In this document: positions 56,320-64,000 of the stretch, one piece after another
Numbering within the stretch: position 1 is the stretch's first letter
Layout of the letters: every line of letters starts with the position of its first letter
NCBI RefSeq assembly: GCF_017355525.1
Contig: NZ_CP067395.1
Coordinates: 4,309,001-4,373,000 of the forward strand
Direction: 5' to 3'
Length of the DNA stretch: 64,000 nucleotides
Origin: Lysobacter enzymogenes
GTDB taxonomy: Bacteria; Pseudomonadota; Gammaproteobacteria; Xanthomonadales; Xanthomonadaceae
Notes under the pieces: model-generated
Databases searched by the model: none
What the model saw: only the letters and a program-made list of their open reading frames with translations
Told to the model about the DNA's origin: nothing
Made by a program: the position numbers and the translations under genes

Positions 56320-59103
56320 ATGAAACGACTCGTCCTGATCGATGGTTCCAGCTACCTCTACCGCGCCTTCCACGCGTTGCCGCCGCTGAGCAACGACGAC
56401 GGCGAGCCCACCGGCGCGCTGTTCGGCGTGGTCAACATGCTGCGCGCGACCTTGAACGAACGGCCGGACTATGTGGCCTTCGTGGTCGACGCGCCCGGCA
56501 AGACCTTCCGCGACGACCTCGACCCGAACTACAAGGCCAACCGCCCGCCGATGCCCGACGACCTGCGCGCGCAGGTGCTGCCGATGTGCGAGATCGTCGA
56601 GGCGCTCGGCATTCCGATCCTGCGCATCGACGGGGTCGAGGCCGACGACGTGATCGGCACCCTGGCGCGGCGCGCCAACGCCGAGAACATCGACGTCACC
56701 ATTTCCACCGGCGACAAGGATTTCGCCCAGCTGGTGCTGGCCGCCGCGCCGGACCAGGCCGGCATCGTGCTGGTCAACACCATGAGCGGCAGCCGCATGG
56801 ATTCGGACGAGGCGGTGATGGCCAAGTTCGGCGTGCGCGCCGATCAGGTCATCGACCTGCTGTCGCTGATGGGCGACAGCGTCGACAACATCCCCGGCGT
56901 GGAGAAGTGCGGCCCCAAGACCGCGGCCAAGTGGCTCGGCGAGTACGGCACGCTCGACGGGGTGATCGAACACGCCGCGCAGATCAAGGGCAAGATCGGC
57001 GACAACCTGCGCGCCGCGCTGCCGCGGCTGCCGTTGAACCGCCAGCTGGCGACGATCAAGACCGACGTCGAGCTCGACCGCGGCCCGGCCGAACTGGCCC
57101 TGCGCGAGCGCGATGCCGACGCCCTGCGCGGCCTGTACGCACGCTACGGCTTCAAGCAGGCGCTGCGCGAGCTGGAAGGCGCGTCCACCGCCAACGACCT
57201 CGCCAGCGACCGCGCCGGCCTGCGCGCCACCGCCGCCGGCCACGCCCGCAGCGGCGGCGCGGCCGAGACTCCGGACGCGGCGCTCGCGGCCAAGGGCGAG
57301 TACGAAGCCGTCGTCGCCCAGCCGCAGCTCGATGCGCTGATCGCGTCGTTGCAGGCGGTCGACGAGTTCGCCTTCGACAGCGAAACCGATTCGCTCGACC
57401 CGATGCAGGCCAACCTGGTCGGCCTGAGCTTCGCCAGCGAAACCGGCCGCGCGGTCTACATCCCGCTCGGCCACGACTATCCCGGCGCGCCGGCCCAGCT
57501 CGACCGCGACGCGGTGCTGGCGGCGCTGCGTCCGGTGTTCGCCGACCCGGCCCGGCGCAAGCTCGGCCAGCACGGCAAGTACGACCTGCACGTGCTGCGC
57601 CGCCACGGCGTCGAAGTGGCCGGCTACGCCGACGACACCATGCTGGAGAGCTTCGTCTACAACGCCACCGCCAGCCGCCACGACATGGATTCGCTGGCCA
57701 AGCGCTATCTGGGCTACGACACGATCAAATACGCGGACGTGGCCGGCAAGGGCGCCAAGCAGATCCCGTTCTCGCAGGTCGCCATCGACGACGCGACGAA
57801 ATACGCGGCCGAAGACGCCGACGTGACCCTGCGCCTGCACCGCGTGCTCAGTGCGCGGCTGGCGGCCGAACCGACCCTGGAAACGGTCTACCGCGAGATC
57901 GAGATGCCGCTGGTGCCGGTGCTGGCGCGGGTCGAAGCCAACGGCGTGATGATCGACGGCGACGAGCTGCGCCGGCAATCGCAGGACCTCGGCAAGCGCA
58001 TGCTCGAAGCGCAGTTGAAGGCGACCGAGCTGGCCGGCCGCACCTTCAACCTGGATTCGCCTAAGCAGTTGCAAGCGCTGCTGTTCGACGAGCTCAAGCT
58101 GCCGGTGCTGGTGAAGACGCCGACCGGCCAGCCCAGCACCAACGAAGAAGCGCTGGAGGCGATCGCCGACCAGCACGAACTGCCGCGGGTGATCCTGGAA
58201 TACCGCGGCCTCGCCAAGCTGCGCAGCACCTACACCGACAAGCTGTCGGAGATGGTCAACCCGCACACCGGGCGCGTGCACACCAGCTACCACCAGGCCG
58301 GCGCCGCGACCGGGCGGCTGGCGTCGAGCGATCCGAACCTGCAGAACATCCCGATCCGCACCGACGACGGCCGCCGCATCCGCCGCGCGTTCGTGGCGCC
58401 GCCGGGACGCCGGCTGGTGGCCTGCGACTACTCGCAGATCGAACTGCGGATCATGGCCCACCTGTCGCAGGACGAAGGCCTGGTGCGCGCGTTCGAATCC
58501 GGTGCCGACGTGCACCGCGCGACCGCGGCGGAAGTGTTCGGCAAGAAATCGCTCGACGAGGTCAGCGGCAATGAGCGCCGCGCGGCCAAGGCGATCAACT
58601 TCGGCCTGATGTACGGCATGAGCGCGTTCGGCCTGGCGCGCCAGCTCGGCATCGGCCGCGGCGAGGCGCAGGACTACATCGCCCTGTACTTCAGCCGCTA
58701 CCCCGGCGTGCGCGACTTCATGGAACGCACCCGCCAGGACGCGCGCGACAAGGGCTATGTCGAGACCGTGTTCGGCCGCCGCCTGTACCTGGACAACATC
58801 AAGGCCTCCAACCAGGGCCTGCGCGCCGGCGCCGAACGCGCGGCGATCAACGCGCCGATGCAGGGCACCGCGGCCGACATCATCAAGCGCGCGATGATCG
58901 ACATCGACGCTTGGCTGGCCGATCATCGCGAGCGCGCGCTGATGATCCTGCAGGTGCACGACGAACTGGTGTTCGAAGTCGAGGAAGGCTTCGTGCCGGA
59001 GCTGCTGGCGCAGGCCTCACGGCGGATGGCGGCGGCGGCCTCGCTGCGCGTGCCGCTGGTCGTCGACAGCGGGGTCGGTATTAATTGGGACGAAGCGCAT
59101 TGA
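56320..59103 (+). CDS. polA: DNA polymerase I
   Basis: This 927-residue polymerase has three active domains. The 5'-3' exonuclease shows LIDGSSYLYRAFHAL and STGDKDFAQLV. The 3'-5' proofreading domain has the acidic pair in FDSETDSLDP and a later Asp in AAEDADVTLRLH, so it looks functional. The polymerase domain has DYSQIELRIMAHLSQD, AAKAINFGLMYGMS and QVHDELVFEV. ATG 56320 fits the family start. A candidate small RNA and two hairpins follow. Confidence 0.98.
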   Translation: MKRLVLIDGSSYLYRAFHALPPLSNDDGEPTGALFGVVNMLRATLNERPDYVAFVVDAPGKTFRDDLDPNYKANRPPMPDDLRAQVLPMCEIVEALGIPILRIDGVEADDVIGTLARRANAENIDVTISTGDKDFAQLVLAAAPDQAGIVLVNTMSGSRMDSDEAVMAKFGVRADQVIDLLSLMGDSVDNIPGVEKCGPKTAAKWLGEYGTLDGVIEHAAQIKGKIGDNLRAALPRLPLNRQLATIKTDVELDRGPAELALRERDADALRGLYARYGFKQALRELEGASTANDLASDRAGLRATAAGHARSGGAAETPDAALAAKGEYEAVVAQPQLDALIASLQAVDEFAFDSETDSLDPMQANLVGLSFASETGRAVYIPLGHDYPGAPAQLDRDAVLAALRPVFADPARRKLGQHGKYDLHVLRRHGVEVAGYADDTMLESFVYNATASRHDMDSLAKRYLGYDTIKYADVAGKGAKQIPFSQVAIDDATKYAAEDADVTLRLHRVLSARLAAEPTLETVYREIEMPLVPVLARVEANGVMIDGDELRRQSQDLGKRMLEAQLKATELAGRTFNLDSPKQLQALLFDELKLPVLVKTPTGQPSTNEEALEAIADQHELPRVILEYRGLAKLRSTYTDKLSEMVNPHTGRVHTSYHQAGAATGRLASSDPNLQNIPIRTDDGRRIRRAFVAPPGRRLVACDYSQIELRIMAHLSQDEGLVRAFESGADVHRATAAEVFGKKSLDEVSGNERRAAKAINFGLMYGMSAFGLARQLGIGRGEAQDYIALYFSRYPGVRDFMERTRQDARDKGYVETVFGRRLYLDNIKASNQGLRAGAERAAINAPMQGTAADIIKRAMIDIDAWLADHRERALMILQVHDELVFEVEEGFVPELLAQASRRMAAAASLRVPLVVDSGVGINWDEAH

Positions 59104-59217
59104 TTATCTGGAAGCCCTTGATTTTGCTGGGCTTGGTTTAATGAATCGGTCCTGAATCCAACAATTTATTAACTCGGATCTTCACGAACTATCCATGTGC
59201 CGGATGGTCATATAGGT

Positions 59218-59342
59218 CGCGACAGATGCAACGTCTGTCGCCGATCTCTCCCTCCCCTGGAGTGATCCCCCGGAGCGAACGCCCCCTCCCCAGGGCACGC
59301 TCCACCAGCCCCGCCGGCCCCCCCTGCCCGCGGGGCTTTTTA
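59218..59342 (+). ncRNA. Candidate sX13/Spot42-position small RNA downstream of polA
   Basis: About 120 bases with no frame. A 5' hairpin CGACAGA (59220-59226) / TCTGTCG (59234-59240) is followed by C-rich stretches (CTCCCTCCCC, ATCCCCCGG, CGCCCCCTCCCC) inside or beside short stems. An intrinsic terminator closes it: AGCCCCGC (59307-59314) / GCGGGGCT (59330-59337), then TTTTTATTTT, with a C-rich loop. A CATATA -10-like sequence is at 59209-59214. sX13 of Xanthomonas lies downstream of polA and has C-rich loops, so homology is likely though not tested. Confidence 0.75.
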
Positions 59343-59353
59343 TTTTCCGGCGC

Positions 59354-59388
59354 AAAAGCCGCTGCGTTCGCGCAGCGGCTTTTGTTTT
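59354..59388. terminator. Strong bidirectional terminator behind the small RNA
   Basis: AAAAGCCGCTGCG (59354-59366), TTCG tetraloop, CGCAGCGGCTTTT (59371-59383), then GTTTT. The 13-bp stem has A/T-rich ends on both strands, so it can stop polA/sRNA read-through and hemF transcripts. The 59104-59217 part before the sRNA is AT-rich with no gene. Confidence 0.85.
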
Positions 59389-59526
59389 GCGCGGCGAGCG
59401 GTTTCGCCGCCGCGCCCGGAGATATTCGCAGTCGCAGATAACAACGCGATTAAACGAAACCGCTCACACGGCAAATGCGATGGGTTTTGCGCGCCGGTTG
59501 GAAAAGTTTAGAAATTCCAATGGCTC

Positions 59527-59615
59527 CCTGTAGGAGCGGCGCGAGCCGCGACGGCGGAGTAGCCGGTCGCGTCGTAGTTGCGGTGTCGCGGTCGCGGCTT
59601 GCGCCGCTCCTACAG
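59527..59615. repeat. REP-like inverted pair, copy E
   Basis: The left arm CCTGTAGGAGCGGCGCGAGC (from 59527) and right arm ending CTTGCGCCGCTCCTACAG (to 59615) face each other over about 33 bases. They lie between the sRNA/terminator region and the end of hemF, again at the 3' side of convergent genes. Confidence 0.85.
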
Positions 59616-59619
59616 AAGC

Positions 59620-60531
59620 TCAGCCGGCTTCGCCGAGCCAGTCGCGCGGCGTCAGGTACTGCGCCAGCTTCGCTTCGTCGCTGTCGGCCTCGGGCTGGAA
59701 GCCGTACTCCCAGCGAACCAGCGGCGGCAGGCTCATCAGGATCGACTCAGTGCGCCCGCCCGACTGCAGACCGAACAAGGTGCCGCGGTCGAACACCAGG
59801 TTGAACTCGACGTAGCGCCCGCGCCGGTACAGCTGGAACTGGCGCTCGCGCTCGCCGTAGGGCGTGTCGCGGCGCCGCTCGACCAGCGGCAGGTAGGCGT
59901 CGAGGAAGCCGTCGCCGACCGCGCGCATATAGCCGAAGTCGCGTTCGAAGTCGCCGTGCAGGTCGTCGAAGAACAGGCCGCCGACGCCGCGGGTTTCGTT
60001 GCGGTGCTTGAGGAAGAAGTATTGGTCGCACCAGCGCTTGTGCGCCTGGTAGCGCTCCTCGCCGCCGAACGGTTCGCACAGCGCGCGCGCGGTGCCGTGC
60101 CAGTGGCGCACGTCCTCGTCGAAGGGATAGAACGGGGTCAGGTCGAAGCCGCCGCCGAACCACCAGGCCACGGTCTCGCCGTCGCGCATGGCGCGGAAGT
60201 GGCGGACGTTGGCGTGGGTGGTCGGCAGGTAGGGGTTGTGCGGGTGGAACACCAGCGACACCCCGACCGCGCGCCACGAGGCGCCGGCCAGTTCTGGCCG
60301 CGCTGCGCTCGCCGACGGCGGCAGGGTGCTGCCGGAGACGTCGGAGAAGCCGATGCCGGCCTGCTCGAACACGTGGCCGCCGCGCAGGATGCGGGTGCGC
60401 CCGCCGCCGCCTTCGGCGCGCTGCCAGACGTCCTCGACGAAGCGGGCGCCGCCGTCGGCGGTTTCGATGGCGGCGCACAGGCGGTCCTGCAGGCCGGAGA
60501 GGTAGTCGCGGACGCGGTCGAAGTCGTTCAT
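59620..60531 (-). CDS. hemF: Oxygen-dependent coproporphyrinogen-III oxidase
   Basis: This 303-residue cytosolic enzyme converts coproporphyrinogen III to protoporphyrinogen IX using oxygen. Signature parts are [67 protein letters not shown] and [34 protein letters not shown] 60531 (MNDFDRV) is preferred over the ATG three codons upstream by family length. No anaerobic counterpart is in the window. Confidence 0.97.
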   Translation of the reverse strand: MNDFDRVRDYLSGLQDRLCAAIETADGGARFVEDVWQRAEGGGGRTRILRGGHVFEQAGIGFSDVSGSTLPPSASAARPELAGASWRAVGVSLVFHPHNPYLPTTHANVRHFRAMRDGETVAWWFGGGFDLTPFYPFDEDVRHWHGTARALCEPFGGEERYQAHKRWCDQYFFLKHRNETRGVGGLFFDDLHGDFERDFGYMRAVGDGFLDAYLPLVERRRDTPYGERERQFQLYRRGRYVEFNLVFDRGTLFGLQSGGRTESILMSLPPLVRWEYGFQPEADSDEAKLAQYLTPRDWLGEAG

Positions 60532-60703
60532 GCCGCGCATTCTAGCGGCGGCGGTCGCGGGCGGGATTTGATCCGGATCAAGCCGGGCGGCGCGGCCCGC
60601 GGCCGCGATGGCCCCGCCACGCAGCAGCGGGGGCGGCGCCGATCATAGCGCCGCGCCGGTGCGGCGAACGCCGCGGCGCCCGTCGGGACGCCGCGGCCCG
60701 GAC

Positions 60704-63079
60704 TCACTTCTTCAAGGTGCGCTCGAACAGCTCATAGATGCGCCGGTACTCGTCGTACCACGCATCCGGATGCACGAAGCCATGCCGCTCCAGCGGATAC
60801 GGCGCGATCTCCCACTTGTCCTTGCGCAGCTCGATGAGCTTCTGGGTCATCATCACCGAGTCCTTGAAGAACACGTTGTCGTCGATCATGCCGTGGGCGA
60901 TCAACAGATTGTCCTTGAGCCCGGACGCGTATTCGATCGGCGAGGACTTCTTGTACGCCTCCGGATCCAGCTCGGGGGTGTTGAGGATGTTCGAGGTGTA
61001 CTCGTGGTTGTACTGCGACCAGTCAGAGACCGGGCGCAGCGCGGCGCCGGCCTTGAACTTGCCCGGCGCGCGGTACAGCGCCATGAAGGTCATGAAGCCG
61101 CCGTAGGAGCCGCCGTAGATGCCGGCGCGGTCGCCGTCGCCCTGCTTGTTGGCGACCAGCCAGTCCAGGCCGTCCAGGTAATCCTCGAGTTCCGGATGGC
61201 CCATCTGCCGGTAGATCGCGGTGCGCCAGTCGCGGCCGTAGCCTTGCGAGGCGCGGTAGTCGAGATCGAGCACGACATAGCCCTGCTGCACCAGCAGGTT
61301 GTGGAACATCTGTTCGCGGAAGTAGTTCGGGTAGCGCTCGCTGACGTTCTGCAGGAAGCCGGCGCCGTGCACGAACATCACGATCGGGTACTTCTTGCCG
61401 GGCTCGTAGTTCTTCGGGCCGTAGAACTTGCCCCAGACCGTGCCGGCGCCGTGCTTGGACGGGACCTGCACGTATTCGGGCTGGATCCACTCGCGGGCCT
61501 TGAAGCCGTCCTTGCGGGTGTCGGTGAGCTTGACCGTGTTCTCTCCATTCGCATCGACCACCGCGAGCTGCGGCGGCAGATAGCTCTGCGAATAGCGCGC
61601 CAGCACTTTGCGGCCGTCGGGCGAGAGCGCGAAGCTCTCCACGCCGTCGAGCGCGGTCACTTCGCGCACCGCGCCGCCGTTGCGGTCGACCGCGCAGACT
61701 TCGTAGTCGCCCGGCCACTTGCGGTTGCACAGGAAGAAGAAGGTCTTGCCGTCGGCGCCGAGCTGCGGGTCGGAGACTTCCCACTTGCCCGAGGTGATCT
61801 GCTTCGGCGCGCCGCCGTCGCTGACATAGAGCTGCGAGTAGCCGCTCTGCTCCGACAGCAGCCACAGGCCGCCGTCCGGCAGCCAGCCGAAGTCGTTGTA
61901 GTCCCAGCCGATCCAGGCCTTGTCGGTGAGGCGGTGGCGCACGTCGAGCGCGGCGCGGGCCAGGTCGACCGAGGCGATCCAGCGGTCCTTGTTGTCGTTG
62001 GCGCGGATCAGCACGCCGGCGTGGCGGCCGTCGTCGCTCCAGCGCACCGCGGCGTTGCGGCCGTCGCCGTCGGTTTCGATGCGCACCGGGCGCTCGCCCT
62101 TGAGCGCGTCCTTCTTGGCCGCCTTGCGCATCGCCGCGAGCGGGTCGTCGCCGATGCCGGGCAGCTTGTCGAACTTGAGCTCGCTGGCCTTGCCCGCGGC
62201 CACGTCGACCAGCCACAGCTTCTGCGGCAGCGGTTCGTTGCGGCCGACCCGGGTGCGCACTTCCTCGAATTCTTCGTAACCCGATTCGGTCACGTACTTG
62301 GGCATCTTGCCGGCGGTGCCGGCGTCGCCCTTCTTGTCCTGGGTGACCGCGAGCAGGTAGCGGCCGTCGGGCGACAGCGCGGTGTCGACGATCTCGACGT
62401 CGCCGCCGAGATAGACCGCGCGCGGCGCGCGGCTCGGGTCGCTCTTGCGCCAGGCTTCGTCCTGCTCGCGCGAGGCCTCGCGCTGGGCGCGGTCGTTGCG
62501 CAGGGTGTCGATGGTGGCGAGCTGGTAGTCGCGCAGCGCGTCGGCCTTCGGCGCCTTGGCCGGGTCGTTCTGCGCCAGCACCTGCGCGGCCTGGCTCACG
62601 CCTTGGCCGGCGCGCCACTGGAACCACTGGTTGTCGACGCGGAACACCAGGTTGCCGTCGCGCGAGAACTGCGGGCGCGCTTCGGTCTCGTTGCTGCGGG
62701 TGACCTGGGTCAGCGCGCCGGAGCGCAGGTCGCGCACGAACACGTCGCCGTTGCGGATGAAGGCCATGCGCGAACGCTGCGCGTCGTAGACCGGGTTGGC
62801 CGCGTCGAGGTCGTTGCGCGCCGCGCCGTCCAGGCGTTGCGGCGCGCCGCCGGCGACGCCGGTCTGCCAAGTGTCGCGGATGCTCGCGCCGTCGCGCTTG
62901 AGCTGGTACTGCACGCGCTGGCCGTCCCACGACCACCAGGCGCGTTCGACCGGCGGGCCGATCCAGTCCGGGTCGGCCATGGTGTCGGCCAGGGTCAGCG
63001 GCGCGGCGGTTTGGGCGAAGGCGGCGCTGGCGAGCAGGGCCAGCGGCAGGGCGGCGAGTCGGGCGTAGGCGGGTCGCAT
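60704..63079 (-). CDS. Exported S9 family prolyl-oligopeptidase-type peptidase
   Basis: The protein has 791 residues with a signal peptide ending near AFA (about residue 22). An N-terminal propeller has repeated SPDGR/SRDGN turns (ALSPDGRYLLAVT, QFSRDGNLVF, ALSPDGRKVLA). The C-terminal hydrolase has the nucleophile in YGGSYGGFMTF, Asp in HGMIDDNVFF and His in ERHGFVHPDAW. It lacks the DPP IV Glu pair, so it is more like an oligopeptidase or acyl-peptidase than the enzyme at 43250. It probably degrades peptides in the periplasm. Confidence 0.92.
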   Translation of the reverse strand: MRPAYARLAALPLALLASAAFAQTAAPLTLADTMADPDWIGPPVERAWWSWDGQRVQYQLKRDGASIRDTWQTGVAGGAPQRLDGAARNDLDAANPVYDAQRSRMAFIRNGDVFVRDLRSGALTQVTRSNETEARPQFSRDGNLVFRVDNQWFQWRAGQGVSQAAQVLAQNDPAKAPKADALRDYQLATIDTLRNDRAQREASREQDEAWRKSDPSRAPRAVYLGGDVEIVDTALSPDGRYLLAVTQDKKGDAGTAGKMPKYVTESGYEEFEEVRTRVGRNEPLPQKLWLVDVAAGKASELKFDKLPGIGDDPLAAMRKAAKKDALKGERPVRIETDGDGRNAAVRWSDDGRHAGVLIRANDNKDRWIASVDLARAALDVRHRLTDKAWIGWDYNDFGWLPDGGLWLLSEQSGYSQLYVSDGGAPKQITSGKWEVSDPQLGADGKTFFFLCNRKWPGDYEVCAVDRNGGAVREVTALDGVESFALSPDGRKVLARYSQSYLPPQLAVVDANGENTVKLTDTRKDGFKAREWIQPEYVQVPSKHGAGTVWGKFYGPKNYEPGKKYPIVMFVHGAGFLQNVSERYPNYFREQMFHNLLVQQGYVVLDLDYRASQGYGRDWRTAIYRQMGHPELEDYLDGLDWLVANKQGDGDRAGIYGGSYGGFMTFMALYRAPGKFKAGAALRPVSDWSQYNHEYTSNILNTPELDPEAYKKSSPIEYASGLKDNLLIAHGMIDDNVFFKDSVMMTQKLIELRKDKWEIAPYPLERHGFVHPDAWYDEYRRIYELFERTLKK

Positions 63080-63305
63080 CGAGCGGGCTCTTGGGACAAA
63101 GACGGGGCAGGGTAGCAGCCGGCGGCGGGGCGGCGGGCCGGTCGTTGGTCATGGGCGGCGCTGTGGATTCGGAGGATTTGCGCGGGCGGCGAGAGGGGGT
63201 TTGCCGGATCGGGGGTTTCGGTCGGGGGAGCGGGCCATGGCGGTTTCGAACGAAAGCGCGGGGGCGAGGATCTTTCGTTGGGGCGGTGCTGCGGCTGTCG
63301 TCTCA

Positions 63306-63456
63306 TCCGGACCGTCGTCTGATCCAGACCGCATTCGTATCCAGGCCGTCGTTCCGCTCGGGTCGTCATCCTGTCCAGACGGCCGTTCCGTTCAGACCGT
63401 CTCCCCTCCAGACCCTAGTCCCTCCAGACCGTCGTTCCTTCCAGAACGTCATCCCC
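63306..63456. repeat. Degenerate tandem repeat, 16-17 bp period
   Basis: Units of about TCCAGACCGTCGTTCC start at 63306, 63323, 63340, 63374, 63391, 63407, 63423 and 63440, with one more degenerate unit near 63357. Spacings are 17, 17, 34, 17, 16, 16 and 17. The last unit becomes the first bases of the palindrome that follows. Confidence 0.75.
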
Positions 63457-63537
63457 GCGAAAGCGGGGATCCAGGGCTTCATCGCGACATGGCTCTGAAG
63501 TCTCTGGATCCCCGCTTTCGCGGGGATGACGTTCTGG
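63441..63537. repeat. Large nested palindrome with ATCCCCGCGAAAGCGGGGAT cores
   Basis: Two 34-bp arms (63441-63474 and 63504-63537) are exact complements, and each arm itself holds a hairpin ATCCCCGC-GAAA-GCGGGGAT. A CTTCA/TGAAG pair lies inside the spacer. The arrangement resembles dRS3/REP-type short palindromic elements found dispersed in many proteobacteria. Confidence 0.85.
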
Positions 63538-64000
63538 AGGGATGACGGTCGTGGAGAGGCGGCACGGCTCGTTCGATCGTGGATTCGCGGGCAGCCGGCG
63601 ATGCGCTTGATCCGTCGCCGAGTGCATCGACTGCGATCCGCCCTGCCGCGCACTCTGCCCGTCAGCGCCGGACTTCGCGCAAACCCGCCACCGCCCGCTC
63701 CGATACGCATCGACCCGCGAGCCCGCGCCTCCACCCCGCGATGCCGCCGTTTGTCGCAGCGCGCGCACGCAGCGCACGCGCTGCCGCGCCGCGAGCGCCC
63801 GCTCTCGCACTCCTTCGCTCGCGCCCAAGCGCTTGATCCGCCGCGCCGCCGCGCCCGCGCCAGCCGCCGAATGTCGCAGCCTGCGCACCCCGACCACGCC
63901 GCGCTCACCGGCTTTGCGGTTTAAGTGGTCCCACGACTGCGACGCGCGCGGCCCATGCTGCGGCGCAAAAATGAACCCGCCGGCGTACACCGCGCCGTGG

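Larger units (their letters stand above)
63080..64000. other. Right-end region without a convincing gene
   Basis: Several open frames of 60-190 codons exist on both strands, but none has a ribosome site plus a recognisable protein; their composition is Arg/Pro/Ala-rich as expected for random GC-rich sequence. The region holds the tandem repeat and palindrome described separately. The last 350 bases show nothing identifiable; a gene could continue beyond the edge. Confidence 0.5.

Noticed and set aside
55756..58959. 1067-codon frame opposite polA
   Set aside because: polA has all catalytic motifs; the antisense frame is a composition artefact.
60608..63115. 835-codon plus-strand frame opposite the S9 peptidase
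   Set aside because: Val/Arg/Ala/Gly-rich shadow; the minus strand carries signal peptide, propeller turns and catalytic triad.
63306..63456. CRISPR array
   Set aside because: The period is only 16-17 bp with no unique spacers and no cas genes.
63091..63924. Small genes at the right end
   Set aside because: The frames lack ribosome sites and family patterns, and overlap the tandem repeat and palindrome.

Overview
This is a GC-rich gammaproteobacterial chromosome segment (roughly 70% G+C by eye) that most resembles Lysobacter or a close Xanthomonadaceae relative. Pointers are a XanB2-type chorismatase beside an aryl-polyene (xanthomonadin-like) pigment cluster, a candidate sX13-type small RNA behind polA, an OprP-like porin in front of sulfate-transport genes, and the typical set of exported S9 peptidases, a DUF885 protein and a TonB-dependent receptor. 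The species assignment is inference; no rRNA or tRNA gene was found.

Layout. 1-1.7 kb: end of a DUF364 gene and an MdtH-like MFS transporter. 1.8-6.5 kb: a LysR regulator divergent from a tight four-gene operon (VOC protein, royal-jelly/lactonase-type beta-propeller, Tat-exported PuuE-like deacetylase, old yellow enzyme). 6.5-11.1 kb: two small genes, aroE, a PD40 beta-propeller, one low-GC orphan gene followed by three back-to-back hairpins, and hemB. 11.3-18.1 kb (all minus strand): a sulfur block reading Rrf2 regulator, YezD/DUF2292 protein, OprP-like porin, Sbp, CysT, CysW, CysA. 18.3-20.7 kb: a peptide-type ABC permease and fused double ATPase without the usual partners. 21.6-23.1 kb: a trimeric autotransporter with a collagen-like tract.

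23.3-35.1 kb: the aryl-polyene block. XanB2 makes the hydroxybenzoate starter. An acyl carrier protein, two hot-dog dehydratases, a ketoreductase and a ketosynthase/chain-length-factor pair build the polyene. An acyltransferase, a LolA-like carrier, an MMPL exporter and a glycosyltransferase probably finish and move it to the outer membrane. The aryl:ACP ligase that should join these steps is not in the window.

35.4-50.6 kb: a YdcF protein, an XRE-cupin regulator, a 1141-residue serine hydrolase with a very long Pro/Ala-rich segment and membrane helices, a DUF885 protein, a Coa1-like protein, a DPP IV-type peptidase, a YfcG-like GST, a YqhA protein, a zinc metallopeptidase and uvrD. 50.7-56.2 kb: a TonB-dependent receptor divergent from a phytase-like lipoprotein that has a Pho-box-like promoter, then three small genes. 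56.3-63.1 kb: polA, the candidate sRNA, hemF and a prolyl-oligopeptidase-type S9 peptidase. The last 0.9 kb has no convincing gene but contains a 17-bp-period tandem repeat running into a large palindrome.

Several intergenic repeat families are interspersed, mostly between convergent genes: a REP-like element (core TGTAGGAGCGGCGCGAGCCG, five loci), a GGAGATAG/CTATCTCC palindrome (two loci), and the palindrome at the right end.
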